DNA from: Actinomycetes bacterium
GTDB taxonomy: Bacteria > Actinomycetota > Actinomycetes > JAHEKZ01
DNA length: 53,775 nucleotides
NCBI GenBank assembly: GCA_027118455.1
Contig: JAJAYZ010000035.1
Location: 1 to 53,775 of the forward strand
Reading direction: 5' to 3'
The stretch's first letter is position 1, and each line of letters starts with the position of its first letter. The translations under genes were made by a program, and so were the position numbers. The notes under the pieces are model-generated. The model saw only the letters and a list, made by a program, of their open reading frames with translations, was not told the origin of the DNA and ran no database searches. This document shows, one piece after another, positions 9,593-20,730 of this stretch.

Positions 9593-10285
9593 GTGACACG
9601 CGCTGACCTCGACAAGCAGCCGATCGATGTGGCTCAGATGTTCGACGATGTCGCATCGAAGTACGACCGCACCAACGATGTGCTTTCGCTGGGTCAAGAC
9701 CGGCAGTGGCGCCGCGCGGTGGTTGCAGCTATCGACCCCCAGCAGGGGGAGCGGATACTCGACCTGGCCGCAGGAACCGGGACGTCGTCGGCTCCCTTCC
9801 ACGAGCGAGGCGCGTTCGTCGTTCCGTGCGACTTCTCGCAGGGCATGCTCGCGGTCGGCAAGCAGCGCCGCCCCGACCTCGCGTTCGTCGCTGGAGACGG
9901 GCTGAAGCTGCCCTTCGCCGACGCCAGCTTCGATGCGGTGACCATCTCGTTCGGCCTACGCAACTTGCACGACACCGAAGCCGGGCTCGCCGAGTTGCTG
10001 AGAGTGACGCGTCCTGGCGGGCGGCTGGTGGTCTGCGAGTTCAGCCACCCCACCTGGGCCCCGTTCCGGACGGTCTACAGCGAATACCTCATGCGGGCCT
10101 TACCGCCGGTTGCTCGTGCCGTGTCCAGCAACCCCGAGGCCTATGTCTACCTGGCCGAGTCGATCAGGGCTTGGCCCGATCAGCGGGGTCTTGCCACCCT
10201 CGTCCAGCAGGCCGGGTGGCAATCGGTCGCCTGGCGGAACCTCTCAGGGGGCATCGTGGCCCTCCACCGGGCCGCCGCTCCCTAG
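9593..10285 (+). CDS. menG: Demethylmenaquinone methyltransferase
   Basis: SAM-dependent methyltransferase of the UbiE/MenG family (230 aa) catalysing the last ring methylation of menaquinone synthesis. Evidence: [22 protein letters not shown] at the N-terminus (quoted in part: [15 protein letters not shown]), SAM-binding motif [12 protein letters not shown] near residue 57, [10 protein letters not shown] and CEFSHPTW. The start is GTG at 9593, with CAGACT six bases before it, a weak leaderless -10 candidate. It is divergent from menF across the 13-bp repeats. The gene ends 140 bases before the convergent amine oxidase gene, with a hairpin repeat between them. Confidence 0.93.
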   Translation: MTRADLDKQPIDVAQMFDDVASKYDRTNDVLSLGQDRQWRRAVVAAIDPQQGERILDLAAGTGTSSAPFHERGAFVVPCDFSQGMLAVGKQRRPDLAFVAGDGLKLPFADASFDAVTISFGLRNLHDTEAGLAELLRVTRPGGRLVVCEFSHPTWAPFRTVYSEYLMRALPPVARAVSSNPEAYVYLAESIRAWPDQRGLATLVQQAGWQSVAWRNLSGGIVALHRAAAP

Positions 10286-10288
10286 TTC

Positions 10289-10418
10289 TGGGGCCATGCC
10301 ACACCCGTTCGATATGTCCGAACTAGCGGCGTCATCATCGGTCCACAGTGGCTCATTTCGGGACGCATGGCTGCTGCGCGGGTTCGAAATGACCGAACCG
10401 GTGTGGCATGGCCCCCAA
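10289..10418. repeat. Inverted pair of REP-like hairpin units between convergent genes
   Basis: Two related about 35-base units face each other at 10289-10323 and 10381-10418, separated by 57 bases. Both share GGGGCCATGCCACACC in opposite orientation, and each folds into a small hairpin with a 7-base loop: stem GTTCG/CGAAC (10307-10323) and stem GGTTCG/CGAACC (10381-10399). A third unit lies at 47371-47410. The pair sits between the converging ends of menG and the amine oxidase gene, as REP/BIME elements or bidirectional terminators often do. Confidence 0.75.
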
Positions 10419-10425
10419 GAGGGGG

Positions 10426-11787
10426 TTAGTAGACGCCGCGGAGGGTCTTCATTGCTGATGCGACCACTTCGCGGTCGGTCCAGGTGTTCAGTTCCCTGCC
10501 GGCATCGCCGACGGTGAAGCCGACAAGTGCCGGGGTTCCGATGACACCTGAGAGGTCGTACCAGTCGAGGAAGCGGCCCTGCGGTGTGCCGGCCAGCCCC
10601 ATCACGTGCGCGCCTACGTCCCAAAACTTTCGGTCGAACCGCAAGATGACCTTCTCCATACATCCGGACCCCATGAGTCCGACCGCGTTGCTCACCGCGG
10701 CCGGTAGCCCTGGGCAAAAGTCGATGGCGCCTGCGCGCACCACCGAGAGCGGGAGTGCGAGCACCACGCCGTCGGCTTCTAGGGTGCCGCCGTCGGTGCC
10801 TACGTTGATTCGCCTGCTGCGCCAGTCGACGCTGCGCACCGGGCGACCGGTACGGATTCGCAGTCCCTGGGCCAGGCGCTTGGGCAGCCGGTCATAGCCG
10901 TTGACGACAAAAGCCTCACCGCCACGGACCCACCGACCTTGGTCGAACCACGCGAGGTCGAGGGCGTCGGCGTCGTCGGCATACTCGTGCTCGATCTCCC
11001 ATCCGAGCGTGAAGCGCTCGACCTCGTTACGCGGGAAGTTGTGCGCGGTCAGCGCGTCAGCCAGAGGCGTCCCCGGGGTGAAGTCTGGACGCCGGGCGTC
11101 CCAGATGATGCGCCACATGCGGTCGAAGGCATTGTCAACGGCGCCGGTGGAGATCTGCGACCCGTCTGCTCGCCGGAAGACAGCTGTGCCCCACTTGGTC
11201 AGGTAGAGGTCGCACCCGACGTCGCGCAGCAGGCCTTTGATCGGGTTGTTGCCGAGCCCGTGCAGCCAAGCGGCACCGAGCTCAACCGGTCTGTTCCACG
11301 ACCAGTCGGTGAACACCCGGCCGCCGACGCGTCCTCGTGCCTCCAAGACGGTGACCGTGTGGCCTTCGGCCTCCAGGCGCTGAGCGGCGGCCAGGCCGGC
11401 AACTCCGGCGCCAACGACGACGACGTCCGCGTGCCGCCCGATTCGGTTGTCGAGGCGCCTGGCGGCGAGTCGACCAGACTCATACGCACCGTGAACCGTT
11501 CCTGGGTAGGCGAGGCTCAGGGCCTCGCCGGCGAAGACCAGCCGGTCAGAGATCATCGCGTAGGTCAGGTCGGCCCTGGTGGACCGGCTGGCTCCGACGG
11601 CGAGGGTCGCGTATGAACCGCGGGCCCATCGATCGGTCCACCACCGGGTGACGATGGCGTCGCGCGGGTCGGGAACACCGCCAGCGGCTGACGCGCGAAG
11701 AACCGGCCCTGCGGCGACCGCCGCGGAGCCGGCTACCGCAGCTCCGAGGAAGGAGCGTCGGGTCCAGGCAGGTCCAGCTTCGGTCAT
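10426..11787 (-). CDS. Tat-exported flavin amine oxidase with circularly permuted domain order
   Basis: FAD-dependent amine oxidase-like protein, 453 aa. The ATG at 11787 is chosen because GAGGGGAG lies five bases upstream and the protein begins with a twin-arginine signal (TRRSFLGAAVAG, residues 9-20). The order of parts is unusual. The segment that normally closes this family, with a W-x-D-x-W-x-RGSY motif (residues 50-59), FAGEALS and YPGTVHGAYESGRLAA (94-109), comes first. The N-terminal Rossmann motif DVVVVGAGVAGLAAAQRL and ARGRVGGRVF follow at 121-159. The chain then ends at MKTLRGVY, just where normal members continue into the moved segment. The fold may therefore be complete but circularly permuted. 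The substrate is unknown; the location is probably periplasmic or extracellular. It is divergent from menJ. Confidence 0.85.
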   Translation of the reverse strand: MTEAGPAWTRRSFLGAAVAGSAAVAAGPVLRASAAGGVPDPRDAIVTRWWTDRWARGSYATLAVGASRSTRADLTYAMISDRLVFAGEALSLAYPGTVHGAYESGRLAARRLDNRIGRHADVVVVGAGVAGLAAAQRLEAEGHTVTVLEARGRVGGRVFTDWSWNRPVELGAAWLHGLGNNPIKGLLRDVGCDLYLTKWGTAVFRRADGSQISTGAVDNAFDRMWRIIWDARRPDFTPGTPLADALTAHNFPRNEVERFTLGWEIEHEYADDADALDLAWFDQGRWVRGGEAFVVNGYDRLPKRLAQGLRIRTGRPVRSVDWRSRRINVGTDGGTLEADGVVLALPLSVVRAGAIDFCPGLPAAVSNAVGLMGSGCMEKVILRFDRKFWDVGAHVMGLAGTPQGRFLDWYDLSGVIGTPALVGFTVGDAGRELNTWTDREVVASAMKTLRGVY

Positions 11788-11833
11788 CGGCGCTCCCCTC
11801 GTTTGCGCTCGGTGGAAGCGCCTCTTGCTTGCA

Positions 11834-11864
11834 TTGTCGGAATCGGAGGGGTGCGAATACACTG
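11834..11864 (+). promoter_or_regulatory. Candidate promoter of menJ and the downstream nuo genes
   Basis: TTGTCG (11834-11839) and TACACT (11859-11864, fits TANNNT) are 19 bases apart. Transcription would begin near 11871, inside or directly before the Rex-like operator at 11872-11889. This leaves a leader of about 55 bases before menJ. Confidence 0.45.
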
Positions 11865-11871
11865 GTAACGC

Positions 11872-11889
11872 TCGTGAATGCTTTCACAA
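11872..11889. promoter_or_regulatory. Rex-type (NADH/NAD+ sensing) operator
   Basis: TCGTGAATGCTTTCACAA matches the Rex operator consensus TTGTGAANNNNTTCACAA at all constrained positions except one (C for T at the second base). The core GTGAA-N4-TTCAC is a perfect palindrome. It lies at the predicted transcription start upstream of menJ and the nuoA-N operon. Rex is known to repress respiratory genes, including nuo in Streptomyces, when NADH is low relative to NAD+. No rex gene is in the window. Confidence 0.7.
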
Positions 11890-11924
11890 AGTCGATCCCC
11901 CTTGCCGCCAGCCGAGGAACCTCC

Positions 11925-13205
11925 GTGCCGCACCTGACCAGCGATCGCAGCGCCGACGTCATCGTCGTCGGCGCCGGTCCAGCCGGTTCCACCACTGCCT
12001 ACCACCTCGCGCAGTCCGGCCTTGACGTCCTGCTGCTCGAAAAGACCGCTTTCCCGCGCGAGAAGGTCTGTGGAGACGGCTTCACGCCGCGCGCGGTCAA
12101 GCAGATCCTCGCCATGGGTATCGACCCTGATCCCGCTGATGGCTGGATCCGCAACCAGGGACTGCGCATCATCGGCGGCGGGATGCGCCTCGAGCTCCCG
12201 TGGCCAGACCTCGCCTCCTACCCCGACTACGGGCTGGTCCGCACCCGCGAAGACTTCGACGAAATCCTCGCCCGGCAGGCGCAAAAAGCCGGGGCCAGGC
12301 TCCATGAGCACACCGCTGTGACCGGCCCGGTGCTCGACGCCCTCGGGCGCATTGTTGGCGTCAGCGCTCGAACGTCGGACGCTGACGGCGGCCGCGGTGA
12401 CGAGGTCGAGTTCCGTGCGCCGTTGGTCGTGGCAGCCGACGGCAATTCGACGCGGCTGTCCCTCTCGATGGGCTTGCGCAAGCGTGACGATCGCCCGATG
12501 GGGGTGGCGGTCCGCACCTACTACACCAGCCCACGTCACGCCGACGACTGGCTCGAATCGTGGCTCGAGCTCTGGGACGGCGACCGGCTGCTGCCGGGCT
12601 ATGGCTGGATCTTCGGTGTCGGAGACGGCACAGTGAACGCAGGTCTTGGCATCCTCAACTCGTCGTCGGCGTTCGGCAGGGTTGACTACAAGGACCTGCT
12701 CCGTCGCTGGCTCGACACCACGCCTGAAGAGTGGGGGTTCCGCGAGGAGAACCGCACCCAGCCGATCCGTGGGGCTGCCCTGCCCATGGGGTTCAACCGG
12801 ACGCCGCACTACACCCGCGGGCTGGTGCTCGTCGGGGACGCCGGCGGCATGGTCAACCCCTTCAACGGTGAGGGGATCGCCTACGCCATGGAGTCAGGGT
12901 CGATGGCGGCCGAGACGATCGTCCAGGCCCTCGGACGCCCAACGGCCGATGGCCGTGAGCGGGCCCTCGAGGCCTATCCCGCTGCCCTCAAGGACGCCTA
13001 TGGCGGCTACTACACCTTGGGGCGGGTCTTCGCGAAGCTGATCGGGAACCCCAACGTGATGAAGTTGGCCACCCGCCATGGGTTGCCGCATCCGACGCTG
13101 ATGCGCTTCACGTTGAAGCTGCTGGCCAACCTCACCGATCCCAGGGACGGGGACGCCATGGACAAGGTGATCAACGCCCTCACGAAGGTGGCTCCGGCGG
13201 CGTGA
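11925..13205 (+). CDS. menJ: Menaquinone reductase, geranylgeranyl reductase family
   Basis: FAD-dependent oxidoreductase of the geranylgeranyl reductase family, 426 aa. Start is GTG 11925, with GAGG eight bases upstream. Evidence: N-terminal DVIVVGAGPAGSTTAYHLAQ, PREKVCGDGFTPRAVKQI (the PxxKxCGDG signature of the family), and GLVLVGDAGGMVNPFNGEGI for FAD binding. In mycobacteria the homologue MenJ saturates one isoprene unit of menaquinone and lies near menG, a polyprenyl synthase (grcC1) and htpX; the same set occurs in this window, spread around the nuo clusters. That context supports menaquinone rather than chlorophyll or archaeal lipid chemistry. It probably heads the nuo1 transcription unit. 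Confidence 0.87.
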   Translation: MPHLTSDRSADVIVVGAGPAGSTTAYHLAQSGLDVLLLEKTAFPREKVCGDGFTPRAVKQILAMGIDPDPADGWIRNQGLRIIGGGMRLELPWPDLASYPDYGLVRTREDFDEILARQAQKAGARLHEHTAVTGPVLDALGRIVGVSARTSDADGGRGDEVEFRAPLVVAADGNSTRLSLSMGLRKRDDRPMGVAVRTYYTSPRHADDWLESWLELWDGDRLLPGYGWIFGVGDGTVNAGLGILNSSSAFGRVDYKDLLRRWLDTTPEEWGFREENRTQPIRGAALPMGFNRTPHYTRGLVLVGDAGGMVNPFNGEGIAYAMESGSMAAETIVQALGRPTADGRERALEAYPAALKDAYGGYYTLGRVFAKLIGNPNVMKLATRHGLPHPTLMRFTLKLLANLTDPRDGDAMDKVINALTKVAPAA

Positions 13206-13248
13206 CCGGTGCCAACGACCCCACCCAGGACCTCCCCGCCAGCGGCCC

Positions 13249-13254
13249 TAGGAT
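13249..13254 (+). promoter_or_regulatory. Possible internal -10 element before nuoA
   Basis: TAGGAT fits TANNNT and lies about 60 bases before the nuoA start in the 109-base menJ-nuoA gap. No good -35 was found, so it may be fortuitous. If real, nuo could be transcribed independently of the upstream Rex-controlled promoter. Confidence 0.25.
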
Positions 13255-13314
13255 TAACGGCGATCCGTGGCCCGATGCTCGGATCGACGCAGGACGCGAA
13301 GGGAGCGGCCCGCA

Positions 13315-13674
13315 GTGAATCCGATCGTCCCCGTTCTCTTCCTCGGCGTGCTCGCCTTCGGGTTCGCTGCCTTCTCGATCGTCGCGGGGTCGCTGTCGGG
13401 GCCCAAACGCTATAACCGCGTCAAACTGGACGCGTACGAGTGCGGCATCGACCCGACCCCACAGCCGATCGGTGGCGGTCGCTTCCCGGTCAAGTACTAC
13501 CTGACCGCCATGCTGTTCATCTTGTTCGACATCGAAATCGTCTTTCTCTATCCGTGGGCGGTCGCCTTCGACCAGCTGGCGATCTTCGGCCTGATCGAAA
13601 TGCTCCTCTTCATCGTCACTCTTGGCGTCGCCTTCGCCTACGTGTGGCGTCGTGGGGGACTGGAATGGGACTAG
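13315..13674 (+). CDS. nuoA: NADH-quinone oxidoreductase subunit A
   Basis: Small membrane subunit of complex I, 119 aa with three predicted membrane helices. The signature YECGID and GRFPVKYYLTAMLFILFDIE, including the loop acidic residues, are present. Start is GTG 13315, with GGGAG ten bases upstream; the upstream frame adds a basic non-conserved extension. It is the first gene of a complete 14-gene nuo operon and precedes nuoB by 33 bases. Confidence 0.93.
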   Translation: MNPIVPVLFLGVLAFGFAAFSIVAGSLSGPKRYNRVKLDAYECGIDPTPQPIGGGRFPVKYYLTAMLFILFDIEIVFLYPWAVAFDQLAIFGLIEMLLFIVTLGVAFAYVWRRGGLEWD

Positions 13675-13707
13675 CCAACCAGCCAAGCCAGCGAAGGAGA
13701 AACCGCC

Positions 13708-14262
13708 ATGGGTCTTGAGGAACAGCTTCCGAGCGGCTTTCTGCTGACGTCGGTCGAGAAGTTCGCTGGGTGGGCACGATCGGGGTCGCTGTGGCCGGCG
13801 ACCTTTGGCCTTGCTTGCTGTGCCATCGAGATGATGGCGACCGGCGCAGGGCGCTACGACCTCGCCCGATTCGGCATGGAGGTCTTCCGGGCGTCGCCGC
13901 GCCAGGCGGACCTGATGATCGTCGCAGGGCGGGTCAGCCAGAAGATGGCACCGGTGCTTCGTCAGATCTACGACCAGATGGCCGAGCCAAAGTGGGTCAT
14001 CTCGATGGGTGCCTGTGCGTCCAGCGGTGGCATGTTCAACAACTACGCCGTCGTGCAGGGTGTCGACCACATCGTCCCCGTCGACATCTACCTGCCTGGC
14101 TGTCCGCCACGACCTGAGCAGCTGATGGACGCGATTCTCAAGCTGCACGAGCAGATCAAGAACGAGAAGCTCGGGGCACAGCGGGTCGAGTGGCAGCGCG
14201 AGCTCGAGGCGTCGGCCCTTACGGCAGTTCCGACCAGCGAGATGAAGGGTCTGCTCAGGTGA
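13708..14262 (+). CDS. nuoB: NADH-quinone oxidoreductase subunit B
   Basis: Peripheral-arm subunit of 184 aa carrying the terminal N2 [4Fe-4S] cluster that reduces menaquinone. All four ligands are visible: the tandem Cys37-Cys38 in [11 protein letters not shown], Cys103 in [10 protein letters not shown] and Cys132 in [16 protein letters not shown] lies eight bases before the ATG. The stop overlaps the nuoC GTG start by four bases, so translation is coupled. Confidence 0.97.
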   Translation: MGLEEQLPSGFLLTSVEKFAGWARSGSLWPATFGLACCAIEMMATGAGRYDLARFGMEVFRASPRQADLMIVAGRVSQKMAPVLRQIYDQMAEPKWVISMGACASSGGMFNNYAVVQGVDHIVPVDIYLPGCPPRPEQLMDAILKLHEQIKNEKLGAQRVEWQRELEASALTAVPTSEMKGLLR

Positions 14263-14957
14263 GCGAGCACGAGACCACTCCTGAGGTCGTCCCTGCTGGG
14301 ACGCCGACGATCGACGTCGTCAACGTCCGGTCAGGCATGTTTGGCGCCAATGACGGTGGGGACACTTCGGGGTTCGGCGGTTTGGTGCGTGCGGTGGCGG
14401 TTGCGTCGGCGGCCAGTCGTCCGTATGGCAGCTGGTATGACGATGCCGCTGACGCTCTCGAGCAGGCGTATCCCAAGTTCTCCGAGGCGATCGAGAAGGT
14501 CGTTGTTGAGTACGGCGAGCTCACGTTGCACATCAGGCGCGAGTACCTGCTGGAGGTCGCTCAGGCGCTCCGTGACGACGCAGCGTTGCGCTTTGAGATG
14601 TGTATGGGAGTGAGCGGGGTTCACTGGCCAGGTGACTCCGGACGCGAGCTGCACGCCGTCTACCCCTTGGTATCGATCACCCACAACCGCAGGCTCAAGC
14701 TCGAAGTTGGCTGTCCAGATACCGACCCACACATTCCGTCGCTCTACTCGGTCTACCCCAGCAACGACTGGCACGAGCGCGAGACCTACGACTTCTTCGG
14801 GATCATCTTCGACGGGCACCCCTCGCTGTCCCGCATTCAGATGCCGGATGACTGGTCGGGTCACCCGCAGCGCAAGGACTACCCCCTCGGCGGAATCCCC
14901 GTCGAGTACAAGGGCGCCGAGATCGCACCGCCGGACGAGCGGAGGCAGTACTCCTGA
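14259..14957 (+). CDS. nuoC: NADH-quinone oxidoreductase subunit C
   Basis: Peripheral connecting-module subunit of 232 aa. The family signature [19 protein letters not shown] starts near residue 170, followed by [11 protein letters not shown]. The GTG at 14259 overlaps the nuoB stop (GTGA) and gives the expected length; the longer reading frame into nuoB is not needed. An acidic, low-complexity N-terminal stretch of about 40 residues precedes the domain. The stop shares one base with the nuoD ATG (TGATG). Confidence 0.95.
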   Translation: MSEHETTPEVVPAGTPTIDVVNVRSGMFGANDGGDTSGFGGLVRAVAVASAASRPYGSWYDDAADALEQAYPKFSEAIEKVVVEYGELTLHIRREYLLEVAQALRDDAALRFEMCMGVSGVHWPGDSGRELHAVYPLVSITHNRRLKLEVGCPDTDPHIPSLYSVYPSNDWHERETYDFFGIIFDGHPSLSRIQMPDDWSGHPQRKDYPLGGIPVEYKGAEIAPPDERRQYS

Positions 14958-16342
14958 TGACGACCACCGGCCCTTACGAAACAGCAGACATCGGCGAAGC
15001 CCCATCGACGGCCAGCGACCCGTACGCCGAGTCGCGCGACACCACCGACGGTCGCGTTTACACCGTCAGCGGTGGTGACTGGGACGCCTTCGCGGCCGAG
15101 GCCGCGGAGATGGCCGAGGGCGCGCTCGTCGTCAACATGGGTCCGCAGCACCCTTCGACGCACGGTGTTCTCCGCCTCATCTTGCAGCTTGAAGGTGAAA
15201 CGGTCACCGACACGCGATGCGGAATTGGCTACCTCCACACAGGTATCGAGAAGAACCTTGAGTTCCGCACCTGGACCCAGGGCGTCACGTTCGTGACGCG
15301 GATGGACTACCTGTCTCCGTTCTACAACGAAACGGCCTTCTGCATGGGCGTCGAGCGCCTGCTCGGCATCTCCGACGAGGTTCCCGAACGAGCTCGGCTG
15401 ATCCGGATCCTGATGATGGAGCTCAACCGGATCTCCTCACACCTGGTCTGCATCGCCACTGGTGGTATGGAGATCGGTGCACTGACGGTCATGACGATCG
15501 GTTTCCGCGAGCGAGAACTGGTGCTCGACCTCTTCGAGCTCATCACCGGTCTGCGGCTGAACCACGCTTACGTCCGCCCCGGTGGTGTAGCCAACGACCT
15601 GCCATCAGATGGCATTGAGAAGATCCGCGACTTCCACAAGCTGATGGGCAAGCGAGTCCACGACTACATCAAGCTCTGTAACGAGAACCCCATCTTCAAG
15701 GGCCGCTTGACCGACGTCGGGTACCTCGACCTCGCCGGTTGTATGGCGCTGGGGATCACCGGCCCCATTCTTCGTTCGACCGGCCTTCCGTGGGACCTGC
15801 GCAAGACGCAGCCGTACCTCGGGTACGAGGACTTCGACTTCGAGGTCGCCACCTGGGACACCTGCGACTCGTACGGTCGCTTTCGTATCAGGCTGGAAGA
15901 GATGGTGCAGTCGCTCCGGATCGTTGAGCAGGCCGTCGACCGCCTCGAAGAGGCTGGGCCAGGGCCTGTCATGGTCGGCGACCCCAAGATCGGGTGGCCG
16001 GCTCAACTGTCGATCGGCTCCGACGGGCAGGGCATCAACCGGGCGCACATCAACAAGATCATGAACGAGTCGATGGAAGCGCTCATCCACCACTTCAAAC
16101 TCGTGACCGAAGGGTTCTCGGTGCCGGCCGGGCAGGTCTACTCGGCCGTAGAGTCGCCGCGCGGCGAGCTCGGCGTGGTGATGGCCAGTGATGGTGGCGC
16201 GCGTCCGTACCGCGTGCACTACCGAGACCCCTCGTTCAACAACCTCCAAGCTGTCGGGGCGATGTGTGCCGGTGCCCAGATCGCCGACGTCATCGTTGCT
16301 GTTGCCTCTATTGATCCCGTCATGGGCGGCGTGGACCGCTGA
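14957..16342 (+). CDS. nuoD: NADH-quinone oxidoreductase subunit D
   Basis: The 49-kDa-type subunit, 461 aa, which builds the quinone site together with NuoB. Motifs include [15 protein letters not shown] with the quinone-site His, [22 protein letters not shown] and, near the C-terminus, [15 protein letters not shown]. It has an N-terminal extension of about 55 residues relative to E. coli-type proteins, as I recall for actinobacteria. This is the only nuoD in the window; the second nuo cluster has none. Confidence 0.97.
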   Translation: MTTTGPYETADIGEAPSTASDPYAESRDTTDGRVYTVSGGDWDAFAAEAAEMAEGALVVNMGPQHPSTHGVLRLILQLEGETVTDTRCGIGYLHTGIEKNLEFRTWTQGVTFVTRMDYLSPFYNETAFCMGVERLLGISDEVPERARLIRILMMELNRISSHLVCIATGGMEIGALTVMTIGFRERELVLDLFELITGLRLNHAYVRPGGVANDLPSDGIEKIRDFHKLMGKRVHDYIKLCNENPIFKGRLTDVGYLDLAGCMALGITGPILRSTGLPWDLRKTQPYLGYEDFDFEVATWDTCDSYGRFRIRLEEMVQSLRIVEQAVDRLEEAGPGPVMVGDPKIGWPAQLSIGSDGQGINRAHINKIMNESMEALIHHFKLVTEGFSVPAGQVYSAVESPRGELGVVMASDGGARPYRVHYRDPSFNNLQAVGAMCAGAQIADVIVAVASIDPVMGGVDR

Positions 16343-16371
16343 CCCCGACTGAAGACAGACGAAGGACACCC

Positions 16372-17052
16372 ATGGCCATCTCAGAGACCACCCGGGCGCA
16401 GATGCGCGAGGTGCTGGTCGACTATCCCCGGAAGCGGTCGGCTCTGATGCCGCTGCTGCACCTGGCGCAGGCTGACGAGGGCTACATCAGTCAGGACAGC
16501 ATCGTGGTTGTCTCCGAGATGGTCGAGCTCACCGAGGCTGAGGTCACAGCAGTCTCGAGCTTCTACACGATGTACCTCAAGCGCGAGAGCGGGCGCGTGC
16601 GGGTCGGCGTCTGTATCAACTCGCTCTGCGCTGTTCTCGGCGGTGACGAGATCTGGGATTCCTTGGTCGACCACTGCGGGGTGGGCAACAACCAGACAAC
16701 CGACGACGGCGCCGTCACCCTCGAGCGCATCGAGTGCCAGGCTGCGTGTACACATGCCCCTGTCATGACGGCGAACTGGGAGTTCCTCGATGATATGACC
16801 GTCGAGAAAGCCAAGCAGGTTGTGGACGACCTGCGTGCAGGGCAAGCGGTGCAGAGCACCCGTGGCCCCGTCGTGCGCACCTTCGCTGATGCCGGACGGA
16901 CGATCGCTGGTGTCGACGACGGTTTGACCGCTGAAGGTGAGATTCGCGATGACCGGATGCTCGCCGGGTTGAGACTCGCTCAGGCCAACGGTGACGCCGG
17001 GCGCAGCGCCGAAGCCGAACGTCAGGGTGCCGTGAACGTGAAGGGACGCTGA
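16372..17052 (+). CDS. nuoE: NADH-quinone oxidoreductase subunit E
   Basis: NADH-module thioredoxin-like [2Fe-2S] subunit of 226 aa. The N1a ligands are Cys81 and Cys86 (VCINSLC) and Cys122 and Cys126 (IECQAAC). The domain ends near residue 165; about 60 residues of Ala/Arg/Asp-rich tail follow, longer than in enterobacteria. GAAGGACACCC precedes the ATG. nuoF begins two bases after the stop. Confidence 0.95.
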   Translation: MAISETTRAQMREVLVDYPRKRSALMPLLHLAQADEGYISQDSIVVVSEMVELTEAEVTAVSSFYTMYLKRESGRVRVGVCINSLCAVLGGDEIWDSLVDHCGVGNNQTTDDGAVTLERIECQAACTHAPVMTANWEFLDDMTVEKAKQVVDDLRAGQAVQSTRGPVVRTFADAGRTIAGVDDGLTAEGEIRDDRMLAGLRLAQANGDAGRSAEAERQGAVNVKGR

Positions 17053-17053
17053 C

Positions 17054-18354
<1,301 letters not shown>

Positions 18355-18355
<1 letters not shown>

Positions 18356-20730
18356 TGACCATGACCACAGCATCGACAACAGGAGACGTGCTCGAACCAC
18401 GTCCAGACCTCGTGACCGTGACAATCGACGGAGTCGAGACGGCGGTCCCCAAGGGCACGCTGATCATCCGCGCGGCTGAGCAGCTCGGCGTTGCCGTGCC
18501 GCGTTTCTGCGATCACCCGCTGCTCGACCCGGTCGCTAACTGCCGCATGTGCCTCATCGAGGTCGAAGGCATGCCCAAGCCTCAGCCCGCCTGTGCGGTG
18601 ACATGTTCGGACGGCATGGTGGTGAAGACGCAGATGACGTCTCCTGTCGCCGATGAGGCGCAGCGCAGCGTCATGGAGTTCCTGCTCATCAACCACCCGC
18701 TCGACTGCCCGATCTGCGACAAGGGTGGCGAGTGCCCGCTGCAGAACCAAGCCATGACGAACGGGCAGGGTGACACCCGCTTCGACGGACCCAAGCGCAC
18801 CTTCCCCAAGCCCATCAACCTGTCGGCTCAGGTACTTCTCGACCGTGAGCGCTGCGTCTCCTGCGCCCGTTGTACTCGGTTCGCTGAGCAGATTGCCGGC
18901 GATCCCTTCATCGAGCTTTTGGAACGCGGTTCGCAGCAGCAGGTCGGAATCGCCGAGGACGTTCCCTTCAACTCGTACTACTCAGGCAACACGATCCAGA
19001 TCTGTCCCGTGGGTGCCCTGACCAGTGCCATGTACCGGTTCCGGTCACGTCCCTTCGACCTGGTGTCGACGCCGACGGCTTGCGAGCACTGTGCCTCCGG
19101 GTGTTCGCTCCGCACCGACTCGCGCCGCAACGCGGTGATGCGCAGACTCGCCTCCGTCGACCCTGAGGTCAATGAAGAGTGGAACTGCGACAAGGGTCGC
19201 TTCGCCTTCCGCTATCTGGAGTCTGACGTCCGACTGACCACCCCGATGGTCCGCGTGGACGGTGAACTCCGACCTGCGTCGTGGGACGAAGCCCTCGTGA
19301 CCGCAGCAGCGGGGCTCAAAGCGGCGGCCGGCAAGGCGGGGATCATCACCGGTGGCCGTCTCATGGTCGAGGATGCCTACGCCTACTCGGTCTTTGCCAG
19401 AAGAGCGCTGGGAACCAACGACATCGACTTCCGTCCGCAGGGCTCGTCTGCTGAGGAAGAGCAGTTCCTTGCCAGCCGGGTGGCGGGCGCTGGTCTGGGG
19501 CCAACCTACGCTGACCTCGAGAAGGCTCCGACAGTTCTGCTCGTCGCCTTCGAGCCCGAGGACGAGTCGCCCATCGTGTTGCTCCGGCTGCGCAAGGCTG
19601 CCAAGACGGGAACGCAGATCCTCTCGGTCGCACCGGCGGCGAGCCGTGGACTTGCCAAGACCAACGGCACCTGGATCCCTGCCGCCCCGGGAGCGGAGCC
19701 GACGGTCATCGCCGGTCTCGATGAGAACACCGTGACCGCGCTCAGTCAGCCAGGGTCGGTCATCCTCGTCGGCCAGCGGGCTGCCGTAACAGCTGGGCTC
19801 TTGTCTGCTGTGGGCCGACTGGCCGACCGCACTGGTGCTGCCCTGGGGTGGGTGCCGCGTCGTGCTGGCGATCGGGGTGCTGTCGAGGCGGGTGTGCTCC
19901 CGTCGCTGCTCCCTGGCGGGCGTCCCGTCGCCGATGCTGCTGCGCGTGTCGATACCGCAGCCATCTGGGGTGTTCCAGAGGTTCCCGAGGCACCCGGACG
20001 CGACATTCCCGCGATGCTGGCTGCCATCGAAGGGCGTGAGCTGTCGGCCCTGGTTGTCGGGGGGGTCCGCCTTGATGACCTGCCAGCAGATGCCGAGGCG
20101 GCACTGCGTGCGACAGAGTTCCTCGTCGTTCTGGACACCCACGCCCACGGGCTCGTCGAACTTGCCAACGTCGTCTTCCCGGTTGCAGCTGCCCCGGAGA
20201 AGGCGGGAACGTTCATCAACTGGGAAGGCCGTCAGCGGCCGTCCTCGCAGGCGCTTCGCACGAACCTGATGTCGGACGCGCGAGTGCTGGCGGCACTTGC
20301 CGGCGAGCTCGGCGTCGTCGGCCTCGACGGAGACCTGGCCAGGCTGCGCGCCCAGCTTGGGGAGTTCTCCGGATGGGAAGGCGTGCGCGTCGGTTCTCCA
20401 GATGTCGCTGCCGCTACCGGTGAACCCGGTCCTGGACTCCTGCTGGCAACGTGGCGTCCGCTTCTCGAGGCAACCGTGCTGCAGGAGGGCGAGCCTTATC
20501 TGGCAGCTACCGCCCGTGGCCGCGAGGTGTGGCTGTCGGCCCCAGAAAGTGCAGCTTTGGGCGCTACGGAGGGGCAGTTGATCACTGTCACGAGCGCCAG
20601 CGGTAGCGTCACTGCGCCACTCGTCGTCGCCGAGACTGCCGAAGGCACCGTGGTCGTAACTGGGGACGCTCACCGCGTCCTTGGCCAAAGCGGCGAACGG
20701 GTGCAGATCGCCGTGGAAGGACAGGGATGA
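18355..20730 (+). CDS. nuoG: NADH-quinone oxidoreductase subunit G
   Basis: Iron-sulfur-rich NADH-module subunit of 791 aa. Cluster ligands visible in order: [2Fe-2S] cysteines in [19 protein letters not shown] and PQPAC; the His/Cys N5 site in [17 protein letters not shown]; the N4 site RCVSCARC with ICPVGAL; and a fourth cluster (N7-like) in [10 protein letters not shown] with NCDKGR. The C-terminal half is a molybdopterin-oxidoreductase-like domain without a recognisable active-site residue, as usual for NuoG. The start overlaps nuoF by one base and the stop overlaps nuoH by four. Confidence 0.96.
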
